Source: DASPTR01 sp964475545 (GTDB lineage Archaea; Thermoproteota; Bathyarchaeia; Bathyarchaeales; Bathycorpusculaceae). Taken from it: 6,786 nt of DNA. The stretch covers positions 1 to 6,786 of the forward strand of contig CAYYXF010000071.1 in assembly GCA_964475545.1 (NCBI GenBank). Direction: 5' to 3'. The translations under genes were made by a program, and so were the position numbers. Every line of letters starts with the position of its first letter. Positions within the stretch are counted from its first letter, which is position 1. Under the pieces are notes generated by a model. The model did not search any database and was not told the DNA's origin. It saw only the letters and a list, made by a program, of their open reading frames with translations. Positions 1 through 5,300 of this stretch are shown here, piece by piece.

Positions 1-480
1 ACTCTGGAAAGCCGTCTATCACGTTATGCAATTCCGCTAATCTCAAGCAATCGCCAGCTAGCTAGCTCCATGCTCGCCGAAGTCAAAGTCACAATATGCT
101 GAAGCTGCGCTCTGCCTTCATGCAAGAATGGACACCGGATGTCAGCGCTGCGAAACTCAGCACTATGCCGCGACAAGCACACACCAGAGAACTCACATGA
201 AAACGTTAAAACACGATGAAAGCAAAATGCAGCATCACCTGCCGAATAGTCGCAACTAACGCTGCAGGAAAAGCCGTGACTAAGAAGCAGGTCTAAGCCA
301 ACATGAAGCCATCAATCTCCGTGTAACGAAGGCATGAAACTAAACAAGTGGCTAACGCGCTTTGTCTCCAAATGCTCAGCGATCACGATTCGCAAATCGG
401 CTCAGACGATAGGATAATTCCAATATCCTTTTCTACTCCTAGACACAGTATTACGGCAAAAAAGAAAGGGCAAGAGCAGG
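1..480. other. Gene-free left flank
   Basis: No convincing gene is visible. A plus-strand frame enters at base 1 and runs 33 codons to a TGA at 100-102; it could be the tail of a gene lying to the left, but nothing in it is recognisable. On the minus strand a frame stays open from 311 down to a TAA at 24-26, without an ATG that would give a sizeable protein; its peptide is rich in Ser, Cys, His and Leu, as expected of non-coding DNA. Small symmetric elements are present: a perfect 12-bp palindrome (AGCTAGCTAGCT) at 56-67, an 8-bp palindrome (CAGCGCTG) at 143-150, and a bulged hairpin with arms 97-104 and 116-124. No tRNA, SRP RNA or RNase P RNA signature was found. The last 70 bases hold the promoter region of the protease gene. 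Confidence 0.5.
411..429. repeat. Inverted repeat upstream of the protease gene
   Basis: AGGATA at 411-416 is matched by TATCCT at 424-429 around a 7-base spacer. It ends about 50 bases before the protease start. It could be a regulator site or overlap the core promoter, since the A/T-rich stretch at 422-430 is the best TATA-like sequence here, though weak. The symmetry is seen directly; any function is a guess. Confidence 0.35.
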
Positions 481-1560
481 ATGACTGAAGCACCGGATGA
501 AACAACAGAGGCGCCTTTCATTCAGCAAGGCGATTTTGAGAAAATAACCCAGATGGTCACTGCAGAATTTCAAATAGAAGAATCTTTGCTAGCCTACAAT
601 GTTCCAACATACTATCTAAAGCAGCCGCAAGAAACAAAAAAACCCTTTCTGAGATTGCTGAAAAAACTCGACGCGATCAACATGATTGCCGTTTTGCGAA
701 GAATGGACGACAAAATCGTTCTAAGAGTCGCTGCTAAGCCTTCGGTGAAACCAAGCAACATCTACATAAATCTGGCGCTATTCTTCGCGACAATTGCGAC
801 CACTTTTGTCACAGGGTACTTACTCTCGCCTGATGCGATAAACCCGTTGGTTGGAGGAGCTACGTTCATGATAGCCATGCTGGCCGTGCTTGGAACACAC
901 GAAATGGGTCACAAGATAACCGCAAACAAAAAGGGGATGGAGGCAACACCACCATATTTCATTCCAGGACCACCACCCTTTGGAACGTTCGGCGCAGTAA
1001 TAATGCAAAAGTCTCTGCCTCCGAACAAAGACGCCTTGTTCGATGTCGGAGCTGATGGTCCGATTTCAGGATTCATAATTGCTACCGTTGTCAGCATTAT
1101 AGGCCTGACATTGGTCATTCCCACACCGCACCTTGAGGGTGCCACTCCACTTCAGATACCGTTGCTGTGGACGCTTCTTGCACAGTTCTTGCAAGGCTTG
1201 CATCTGATGCCCATCGCCAGCGCAGGCCAGGATCTGCTGTTACATCCAGTAACTTTCGCCGCGTGGGCCGGGATCATCGTTACGATGCTTAACTTGCTGC
1301 CCGCAGCCATGCTTGACGGCGGTCACGTGGCGCGCTCTATAGCAGGAGAGAAGGTGAGGCTCATTCTGACTGGACTGTCTATTCTCTACTTGTTCATTCA
1401 GAGATTCTACCCCATGGCTATCCTCGTGCTTTTCATGGCCATGTACAAGCATCCAGGCCCATTGGATGACGTTTCCGGCCTATCCACAAGCAGGAAACTT
1501 GTGGCAATCGCTCTGTTAGCCATTTTCATCCTATGTTTCTTCCCTCCCCAGTTAGATTAG
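481..1560 (+). CDS. Site-2 protease family (M50) membrane metalloprotease
   Basis: A 359-residue intramembrane zinc protease of the S2P/M50 family, which cuts membrane-anchored substrates within or near the bilayer. The zinc-binding HEMGH motif is at 140-144, and the third ligand lies in the LDGGH motif at 278-282 (preceded by NLLPAAM). The core motif PYFIPGPPPFGTFGA at 158-171 and GPISGF at 193-198 are typical of the archaeal, cyanobacterial and plastid (EGY-like) branch. Residues 18-85 form a soluble N-terminal domain. Hydrophobic segments lie near 97-115, 122-139, 195-214, 255-276, 292-322 and 338-354. The ATG has a weak purine-rich site, GAAAGGG, ten bases upstream. The gene stands alone, with gene-free DNA on both sides and a convergent gene downstream, so context gives no substrate. 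All catalytic motifs are intact. The family assignment is secure; the biological substrate is unknown. Confidence 0.93.
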   Translation: MTEAPDETTEAPFIQQGDFEKITQMVTAEFQIEESLLAYNVPTYYLKQPQETKKPFLRLLKKLDAINMIAVLRRMDDKIVLRVAAKPSVKPSNIYINLALFFATIATTFVTGYLLSPDAINPLVGGATFMIAMLAVLGTHEMGHKITANKKGMEATPPYFIPGPPPFGTFGAVIMQKSLPPNKDALFDVGADGPISGFIIATVVSIIGLTLVIPTPHLEGATPLQIPLLWTLLAQFLQGLHLMPIASAGQDLLLHPVTFAAWAGIIVTMLNLLPAAMLDGGHVARSIAGEKVRLILTGLSILYLFIQRFYPMAILVLFMAMYKHPGPLDDVSGLSTSRKLVAIALLAIFILCFFPPQLD

Positions 1561-1883
1561 AATCCTCGTTCTTGAGTAGAAGACGCCACTATCGAAAACT
1601 ACTACACCATTTCATAATGATCTCCTAAGAGCAGAACGAATCGAACTCCTGCCAATAAAGAGACAGAAACAGGCGGAGCATTCATGCTCATAGTTTATGC
1701 TTTCGTTCTTCCCAATCGCCATCCAGTCAATATTCCATAAAATGTTTTCCAGAAATCGCGTTTCAAAGCTGACTGGCGCGTAAAGGCTGAAATGAATATT
1801 TGATGACCATCTTTGAAGACGTCATCTTGTGGCCGCAGACAGAAGATAGAAAGGCGACATAAGAAAGACAGTTATCTTCTATT
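1561..1883. other. Gene-free convergent spacer with stacked inverted repeats
   Basis: This is the space between the 3' ends of the protease (plus) and zinc-ribbon (minus) genes, and no coding frame is supported in it. It holds several inverted repeats: GAGCAT/ATGCTC at 1676-1681 and 1684-1689; CCAGTCA/TGACTGG at 1723-1729 and 1770-1776, enclosing GAAA/TTTC at 1752-1755 and 1761-1764; GATGAC/GTCATC at 1802-1807 and 1821-1826; and AGAAGATA/TATCTTCT at 1841-1848 and 1873-1880. A TATA-like AGTTTATGC occurs at 1692-1700. The elements could be 3' ends of the two transcripts or parts of a small structured RNA. No run of T residues typical of an archaeal terminator stands out. Confidence 0.45.
1841..1880 (-). 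terminator. Possible 3'-end hairpin of the zinc-ribbon gene
   Basis: TATCTTCT at 1873-1880 and AGAAGATA at 1841-1848 are perfect 8-base complements around a 24-base loop. They begin three bases past the stop codon of the minus-strand zinc-ribbon gene. The placement fits a transcript 3' end or processing hairpin. There is no U-tract after it on the minus strand, only a moderately pyrimidine-rich loop, so the terminator call is weak. Confidence 0.25.
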
Positions 1884-2132
1884 CTAGGTTTCAGCACTTG
1901 ACAAGAAGCCTGTAAGCTTGATAGTAGTTTCGCATTTGTTGCAGGTCAATATCAACTCTGCGAGTTCATCATTCTTGACTTTTGTTTCAACAATCTTGTA
2001 AGTGCTATCTGTCTCGTCGTCGGGAGAAATCACTGTTCCACATTTCGGGCATGAAAAAGCTCCGTCTCCATCTATCTTTGTCAGATCTATTGTGTACGCG
2101 ATCTCTCTCTTCACTGAGGTTTTCTTCATCAT
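1884..2132 (-). CDS. Small zinc-ribbon protein of unknown function
   Basis: An 82-residue protein with two zinc knuckles, CPKCG at 28-32 and CNKC at 64-67, spaced as in a single zinc ribbon with a long insert of acidic and polar residues (PDDETD at 37-42). The N-terminus is basic (MMKKTSVKRE), and no membrane segment is seen. Such proteins often bind nucleic acid or other proteins, but nothing here fixes the role and I do not recognise a named family. The first of two adjacent ATGs is preferred because a GGTG Shine-Dalgarno-like site (complement of 2140-2143) sits seven bases upstream. The gene has its own TATA box at 2181-2192, although the regulator gene precedes it on the same strand with a 91-base gap. 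Coding is supported by paired cysteines, promoter and RBS. The overlapping plus-strand frames are low-complexity shadows. Confidence 0.75.
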   Translation of the reverse strand: MMKKTSVKREIAYTIDLTKIDGDGAFSCPKCGTVISPDDETDSTYKIVETKVKNDELAELILTCNKCETTIKLTGFLSSAET

Positions 2133-2180
2133 TTTTACACACCATGTTTGTCTTCCAATCTTGTTCCATGGTTTGGCCCA

Positions 2181-2192
2181 TAATATATTAAA
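2181..2192 (-). promoter_or_regulatory. TATA box of the zinc-ribbon gene
   Basis: Read on the minus strand this is TTTAATATATTA, a strong archaeal TATA-type element. Its centre is about 54 bases upstream of the ATG at 2132. Transcription starting some 26 bases downstream would give a leader of roughly 28 bases, which contains the GGTG ribosome-binding site. Confidence 0.6.
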
Positions 2193-2210
2193 TGGTTATG
2201 ACTTTCCAAT

Positions 2211-2227
2211 ATGAATTCTGAATTCAT
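2211..2227. promoter_or_regulatory. Perfect 17-bp palindrome, possible operator
   Basis: ATGAATTC at 2211-2218 and GAATTCAT at 2220-2227 form a perfect inverted repeat around a single base. It overlaps the stop codon of the regulator gene (2224-2226) and lies about 18 bases upstream of the zinc-ribbon TATA box, where archaeal activator or repressor sites are common. It could also fold as a weak 6-bp RNA hairpin at the regulator's 3' end. Symmetry is observed; function is inferred. Confidence 0.4.
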
Positions 2228-2700
2228 GTGAAATGCTTCTGAGTCTTTCCGTTGACGTCGCCTTCAGGTTGAGCTGAAATTGAGGACAAGCTGCCTGAAT
2301 AATACAGTAATGGCAATGCCAGTAGCACAATGTCTTTCCCTCTGGCCGTAAGCGCGTATTCCACTCTCAAGGGAGGCTCTGTCTTCACCATTCTTTTGAC
2401 ATAGCCATGTCTTCCTAGACTTTTCAGTTTGTCCGATAACGTTCGCGAGTTGACGCCGAGTGTTTTCTTCAACTGACCGAAGTTAATCGTGTTCTTGAGG
2501 AACAACGTGTAAAGTATTTCAAGATTCCATTTCTGAGAAAGTAGAGTGAAGCTTTTTTCGAGGCTTTGAATGTCTTTTTTCAAGTCTTCAAGACTTATTT
2601 CCTGTTTTTCCATTATGCATTGTAGCGTTTCCGTTATTCCTCTCAATGTACGGTCTATGCGTGCCTCTACGAGTCTGCGAAGTTCATCAATTAATGTCAA
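2224..2700 (-). CDS. HxlR-like winged-helix transcriptional regulator
   Basis: A DNA-binding regulator of the HxlR/MarR-like winged-helix type. With the TTG at 2698-2700 as start it has 158 residues. A helical, charged N-terminal stretch (about 1-55) leads into the HxlR-type core: SQKWNLEILYTLF, then INFGQLKKTLGVNSRTLSDKL as the helix-turn-helix, KSLGRHGYVKR leading into the wing, and PPLRVEYALTARGKDI before a hydrophobic last helix. The frame is open up to an ATG at 2847, but that start would overlap the divergent reductase gene and precede the TATA box at 2748-2755, so it is unlikely. An ATG at 2611-2613 would give 129 residues, the usual HxlR size. TTG is preferred because it lies about 25 bases after the expected transcription start and keeps the amphipathic N-terminus. 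No ligand-binding domain is visible. It may control itself, the divergent reductase or the downstream zinc-ribbon gene. Confidence 0.8.
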   Translation of the reverse strand: MTLIDELRRLVEARIDRTLRGITETLQCIMEKQEISLEDLKKDIQSLEKSFTLLSQKWNLEILYTLFLKNTINFGQLKKTLGVNSRTLSDKLKSLGRHGYVKRMVKTEPPLRVEYALTARGKDIVLLALPLLYYSGSLSSISAQPEGDVNGKTQKHFT

Positions 2701-2747
2701 ATGTGTGTCCGTTGGGTTACACCAAGTGTGAAGCAGCCTACTTCTAG

Positions 2748-2755
2748 ATTTATAA
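2748..2755 (-). promoter_or_regulatory. TATA box in the divergent regulator/reductase promoter
   Basis: The minus strand reads TTATAAAT, preceded by GTAAACC, an A-rich block that suits a BRE. Orientation therefore favours transcription of the regulator, with a start near 2726. The plus-strand reading, ATTTATAA, could also serve the reductase with a start near 2778. A second TATA-like sequence, GGTATAG, at 2774-2780 is an alternative for the reductase and would give a very short leader. Confidence 0.5.
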
Positions 2756-2759
2756 GGTT

Positions 2760-2777
2760 TACCAATACAACGTGGTA
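2760..2777. promoter_or_regulatory. Inverted repeat in the divergent promoter, candidate operator
   Basis: TACCA at 2760-2764 and TGGTA at 2773-2777 are inverted repeats around eight bases. A wider overlapping pair, TTTACC at 2758-2763 and GGTAAA at 2783-2788, shares the left arm. They lie between the two candidate TATA elements, so a bound dimer could block both directions. The adjacent winged-helix regulator is the natural candidate to bind. This is inferred from position and symmetry only. Confidence 0.35.
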
Positions 2778-2812
2778 TAGAAGGTAAATCATGCTCCGAC
2801 GGTGGGAACTGA

Positions 2813-4171
2813 ATGAAGTATGATGTCGTCGTGGTTGGTGCCGGCACCGCAGGTTGTCTAGCTGCGAAAACAACGGCTGAAACAGGGCTGAAAGTTTGCC
2901 TGGTCGAGAATAAGAAAAGAGAGGAGATCGGCGAGAAAATCTGCGGAGACGCCCTAGGTGAACATCATCTCAAAGAGCTGGGCTTAGAGAAACCACAGAG
3001 TGGCGAACTGGAAAAAAGAATCGAAGGCATCAAAATATACTCACCAAACTTGGAGACGATATTTACCATTCAGCATGAGGACTTCGTGGGTTACATGCTG
3101 AACAGGCGCGCTTTTGGACAATGGCTGTTGAACAAGGCCCTCGGTCAAGGTGCAACTCTTCTTGATTTAACACAGTGTTCCGGACCTATAATCGAGAAGG
3201 GATCTGTGACGGGCATATTCGCCAAGAACTTGAAAACGGGCAAGAAAGATCGTATGGAGGGCAAGGTGATTGTTGACGCTAGCGGTTTCATGGCTGTCGT
3301 CAGGCGAAAGCTTCCGGAAAGAATTGGCATAGAAGCTGAGGTTGCGAATGAAGATGTTGAAGCTTGCTATCGCGAGATCAGGCAGCTTAGGCAGGAAACT
3401 GAGGGGTCGAAGTATTGTGAAATCTACCTGAACCAGGAAGCAACTCCAGCGGGCTACACGTGGATTTTCCCCAAGACGGGGGCAAGGGTCAATACCGGCT
3501 TGGGAATCTGCATGCGGGGCAAGTTTCCGAACCCTAAAACCCAATTCTACAAGTACGTTCTAGCCAAATCGTTGTTTGATGGTTCCCTTCTGCTGAATGC
3601 TGGTGCCTGGTATGATCCGACGCGCAGGCCATTGGACAACATGGTTGGAAATGGTGTCTTAGTCCTAGGTGACGCGGCTTGCCTGGTGAATCCCATTCAC
3701 GGCGGAGGGATCGGCCCGTCGATGCTAAGCGGTTTCTTGGCTGGAAAAACCATAGTAGAAGCGCTAGAAAATGGAAATGCTAACCAAGAAGCATTGTGGC
3801 CATACAATCGAAAGTACATGGAATTGTACGGGAAAAAGCAGGCTGGGCTGGACATATTGCGTCTATTGCTCATTTCGTCCAAAAATGAAGATTTGGACTA
3901 TGGCATGAACTACAAGCTTCTAACTGAAGAGGACGTTTTGAAAGCAGGCTTAGGCGATGACTTTCACCTGAACATCAGCGAAACCGCCAAACGCGTTTTT
4001 AGAGGATTGAAGAATCTGCGGTTCCTGAACAAGCTTCGGATTACAGTAAGGCTGATGAAACAAGTCAAAGCCCATTACAGAAATTACCCAGAAAATCCTG
4101 AAAGCTTCAAAGAGTGGAAAACACAGACAGAGCACTTGTTTAGCGAAGCTAAGTCAAAAATTTCTGAATGA
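2813..4171 (+). CDS. Geranylgeranyl reductase family FAD-dependent oxidoreductase
   Basis: A 452-residue flavoprotein of the geranylgeranyl reductase family (PHBH fold, FixC-like). Members saturate double bonds of geranylgeranyl chains in archaeal ether lipids or of isoprenoid quinone side chains. The FAD-binding Rossmann motif GAGTAG is at 9-14, with the first strand (YDVVVVG) directly after the start Met. The KICGD motif at 42-46 carries the conserved Cys. VDASG is at 154-158, the substrate-site signature PxxYxWxFP is complete at 212-220, and the second FAD motif, GDAACLVNPIHGGGIGP, spans 286-302. Cys290 replaces the Gly that commonly follows GDAA. The C-terminal 100 residues are helical and basic. 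A GGTGGGA site five bases upstream supports the ATG. The gene is divergent from an HxlR-like regulator. The exact substrate (membrane lipid precursor or quinone) cannot be told from sequence. Confidence 0.9.
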   Translation: MKYDVVVVGAGTAGCLAAKTTAETGLKVCLVENKKREEIGEKICGDALGEHHLKELGLEKPQSGELEKRIEGIKIYSPNLETIFTIQHEDFVGYMLNRRAFGQWLLNKALGQGATLLDLTQCSGPIIEKGSVTGIFAKNLKTGKKDRMEGKVIVDASGFMAVVRRKLPERIGIEAEVANEDVEACYREIRQLRQETEGSKYCEIYLNQEATPAGYTWIFPKTGARVNTGLGICMRGKFPNPKTQFYKYVLAKSLFDGSLLLNAGAWYDPTRRPLDNMVGNGVLVLGDAACLVNPIHGGGIGPSMLSGFLAGKTIVEALENGNANQEALWPYNRKYMELYGKKQAGLDILRLLLISSKNEDLDYGMNYKLLTEEDVLKAGLGDDFHLNISETAKRVFRGLKNLRFLNKLRITVRLMKQVKAHYRNYPENPESFKEWKTQTEHLFSEAKSKISE

Positions 4172-4217
4172 ACACATTGATCTAGGTAACGGTCAACAAA
4201 GCGAGGCTGAAATCTTC

Positions 4218-4259
4218 GCACGTATGGCACTGTTGATTGCAACGGAAGGATCGCGTGCC
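4218..4259 (+). terminator. Possible hairpin region downstream of the reductase
   Basis: CTGTTG at 4230-4235 pairs with CAACGG at 4240-4245 (one G-U). Around it, GCACG at 4218-4222 or GGCAC at 4226-4230 can pair with the CGTGC/GTGCC at 4254-4259, as mutually exclusive options. It starts about 45 bases after the reductase stop and could mark the transcript end. No U-tract follows, so this is tentative. Confidence 0.2.
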
Positions 4260-4286
4260 TGATTACCATAGTGATTTGAATCAGCA

Positions 4287-4306
4287 TCAGACCATAGTCA
4301 GACCAT
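4287..4306. repeat. 9-bp direct repeat upstream of the ribosomal operon
   Basis: TCAGACCAT occurs at 4287-4295 and again at 4298-4306, eleven bases apart start to start, about one helical turn. ACCATAGT also occurs at 4265-4272 and 4291-4298. The cluster lies roughly 35 to 75 bases upstream of the TATA-like box at 4341-4352, a position suited to a regulator, but chance repetition is possible. Confidence 0.4.
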
Positions 4307-4340
4307 GTGGTTTCTGCTGGATGTTCGCTTGTTCTTCTGG

Positions 4341-4352
4341 AAAAGTTTATCT
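4341..4352 (+). promoter_or_regulatory. TATA-like box of the rpl15e operon
   Basis: AAAAGTTTATCT is the best TATA-like sequence between the reductase and rpl15e, with an A-rich upstream half that could act as BRE. A transcription start near 4373 would give a leader of about 80 bases that contains two small hairpins. Confidence 0.45.
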
Positions 4353-4379
4353 TGCGGCTCAGTCGTATGAATCAAGCTA

Positions 4380-4420
4380 CTGGCGGATTAAGGGTCCGCT
4401 GGGATGTAGCCGTAGAGGCT
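4380..4420 (+). promoter_or_regulatory. Paired hairpins in the rpl15e leader
   Basis: GCGGA at 4383-4387 pairs with TCCGC at 4395-4399, extended outward by G-U, U-G and C-G pairs to 4380/4402. AGCC at 4408-4411 then pairs with GGCT at 4417-4420 around a five-base loop. They lie in the expected leader ahead of a ribosomal-protein gene, where a protein product could bind its own mRNA. The pairing is seen; regulation is a guess. Confidence 0.35.
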
Positions 4421-4453
4421 GAACCGTAAACTGGGAAGGTAAGTGAATAGATA

Positions 4454-5032
4454 ATGGCATACAAGTACATTGCTGAAGCTTGGGCCAAGCCTGAGAAATC
4501 GTTTGTTGAGGCATTAATGCGCAAGAGACTGATAGAGTGGCGCAGGCAGTCAACGATCACGCGCATAGAGCAGCCGACACGTTTGGACAGGGCAAGAAAA
4601 CTGGGCTACAAGGCAAAACAGGGTTTCGTGATGGCTCGCGTCCGTGTTAGAAGAGGAGGATTGCGAAAGCAGCGGCCGAGATCTGGAAGAAGACCGAAAA
4701 GGATGGGCGTCAAGAAGTTCAAGCCCGGCAAGAGTATAAGGCTTATAGGTGAGGAAAGAGTCGCAAGAAAGTTTCCGAATCTTGAAGTGTTGAACTCTTA
4801 TTGGGTCGGCGAGGATGGACGCTCGAAATGGTTTGAAGTGATAATGGTAGACTCGAGTCATCCTGCAATAAAAGCCGATGCTAATGTCAGCTGGATATGT
4901 CAAAAACAACATCGTAGGAGGGTCTTCAGGAGCCTGACAAGCGCGGGCAAGAAAGTCAGAAGCTTGCGTAGGAGAGGGCGTGGCGCGGAAAAATTCAGGC
5001 CAAGCAGAAAGGCAGGCAGAGGAGAAGCATAG
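4454..5032 (+). CDS. rpl15e: 50S ribosomal protein L15e (eL15)
   Basis: A 192-residue basic protein of the large ribosomal subunit that binds 23S rRNA; it has the full length usual for archaeal L15e. It starts with the typical MAYKYIAEAW. The signature blocks are PTRLDRARKLGYKAKQG at 41-57, RPRSGRRPKRMGV at 74-86, ARKFPNLEVLNSYWVGEDG at 104-122, HPAIK at 136-140 and RVFRSLTSAGKK at 156-167, followed by an Arg/Lys-rich tail. A TAG stop lies two codons before the ATG, which is the only sensible start. GGGAAGGT at 4433-4440 is a rather distant ribosome-binding site. The gene heads a plus-strand run with eL13, an RNA-binding protein and two RNase P subunits, the order expected of the archaeal RNA-processing superoperon. 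A long minus-strand open frame across it is a shadow. Confidence 0.97.
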   Translation: MAYKYIAEAWAKPEKSFVEALMRKRLIEWRRQSTITRIEQPTRLDRARKLGYKAKQGFVMARVRVRRGGLRKQRPRSGRRPKRMGVKKFKPGKSIRLIGEERVARKFPNLEVLNSYWVGEDGRSKWFEVIMVDSSHPAIKADANVSWICQKQHRRRVFRSLTSAGKKVRSLRRRGRGAEKFRPSRKAGRGEA

Positions 5033-5036
5033 CCCC

Positions 5037-5270
5037 ATGATTGCAGCCGAACCAAAAGTGTTCAAGCCAGGAGGAAAACAGCGCCGCGGAAAAGGCTTTA
5101 GCAAAGAAGAAATAAGAAAGGCTGGATCGGACCCAAAACAAGCACTGAAGCTTGGCGTTCACGTGGATTTCAAGCGTAGAACAGCCCATGAAGAAAATGT
5201 TGAAGCGCTGAAAGCTTTTCTGGCAGACAAGAAAGCAGCTGCAAAGCCTAAGGGAAAGACTAAAAGTTAA
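5037..5270 (+). CDS. rpl13e: 50S ribosomal protein L13e (eL13), short archaeal form
   Basis: A 77-residue basic protein matching the short archaeal L13e, a large-subunit protein. The pattern is PKVFKP at 6-11, RRGKGFSKEEIRKAG at 16-30, a following helix ending KLGVHVDFKRRTA at 38-50, and HEENVEALKAF at 51-61, then a Lys/Ala-rich tail. The ATG at 5037 is chosen: it falls four bases after the rpl15e stop, the protein then starts just before the conserved region, and GAGGAG at 5019-5024 can act as ribosome-binding site. The frame is open upstream to a GTG at 4980, which would add 19 residues encoded within rpl15e and unlike the family. eL13 is patchily present in archaea, mainly in TACK-type lineages, so this gene is a lineage hint. 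A weaker alternative is an unrelated basic protein. Confidence 0.85.
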   Translation: MIAAEPKVFKPGGKQRRGKGFSKEEIRKAGSDPKQALKLGVHVDFKRRTAHEENVEALKAFLADKKAAAKPKGKTKS

Positions 5271-5300
5271 CTTGACTCATATTCAATCCTGTGGTACGGT

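Noticed and set aside
1..102. Plus-strand frame of 33 codons entering from the left edge and ending in TGA
   Set aside because: Too short and without any recognisable motif; could be the end of a gene or chance, so it is mentioned only in the flank entry.
1630..1665. tRNA T-arm-like sequence on the minus strand (GGAGTTCGATTC)
   Set aside because: The T stem does not pair properly and no acceptor, D or anticodon arms can be built around it.
1800..1806. C-box-like TTGATGA of a C/D guide RNA
   Set aside because: No CTGA D box lies at a suitable distance downstream on the same strand.
1982..2214. Plus-strand open frames across the zinc-ribbon gene
   Set aside because: Ser/Phe/Leu-rich shadow translations; the opposite strand has paired zinc knuckles, a TATA box and an RBS.
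2791..2823. Ten-codon upstream reading frame overlapping the reductase start
   Set aside because: No ribosome-binding site of its own and such short frames are frequent by chance.
2701..2847. N-terminal extension of the regulator to the ATG at 2847
   Set aside because: It would overlap the divergent reductase gene and begin upstream of the probable TATA box; the extension is unlike an HxlR protein.
4237..4422. 61-codon plus-strand frame between the reductase and rpl15e
   Set aside because: Covers the repeat, TATA-like box and leader hairpins; Cys/Ser/Trp-rich peptide with no motif and no ribosome-binding site.
4550..5104. 184-codon minus-strand frame opposite rpl15e and rpl13e
   Set aside because: Antisense shadow of two clearly recognised ribosomal-protein genes.
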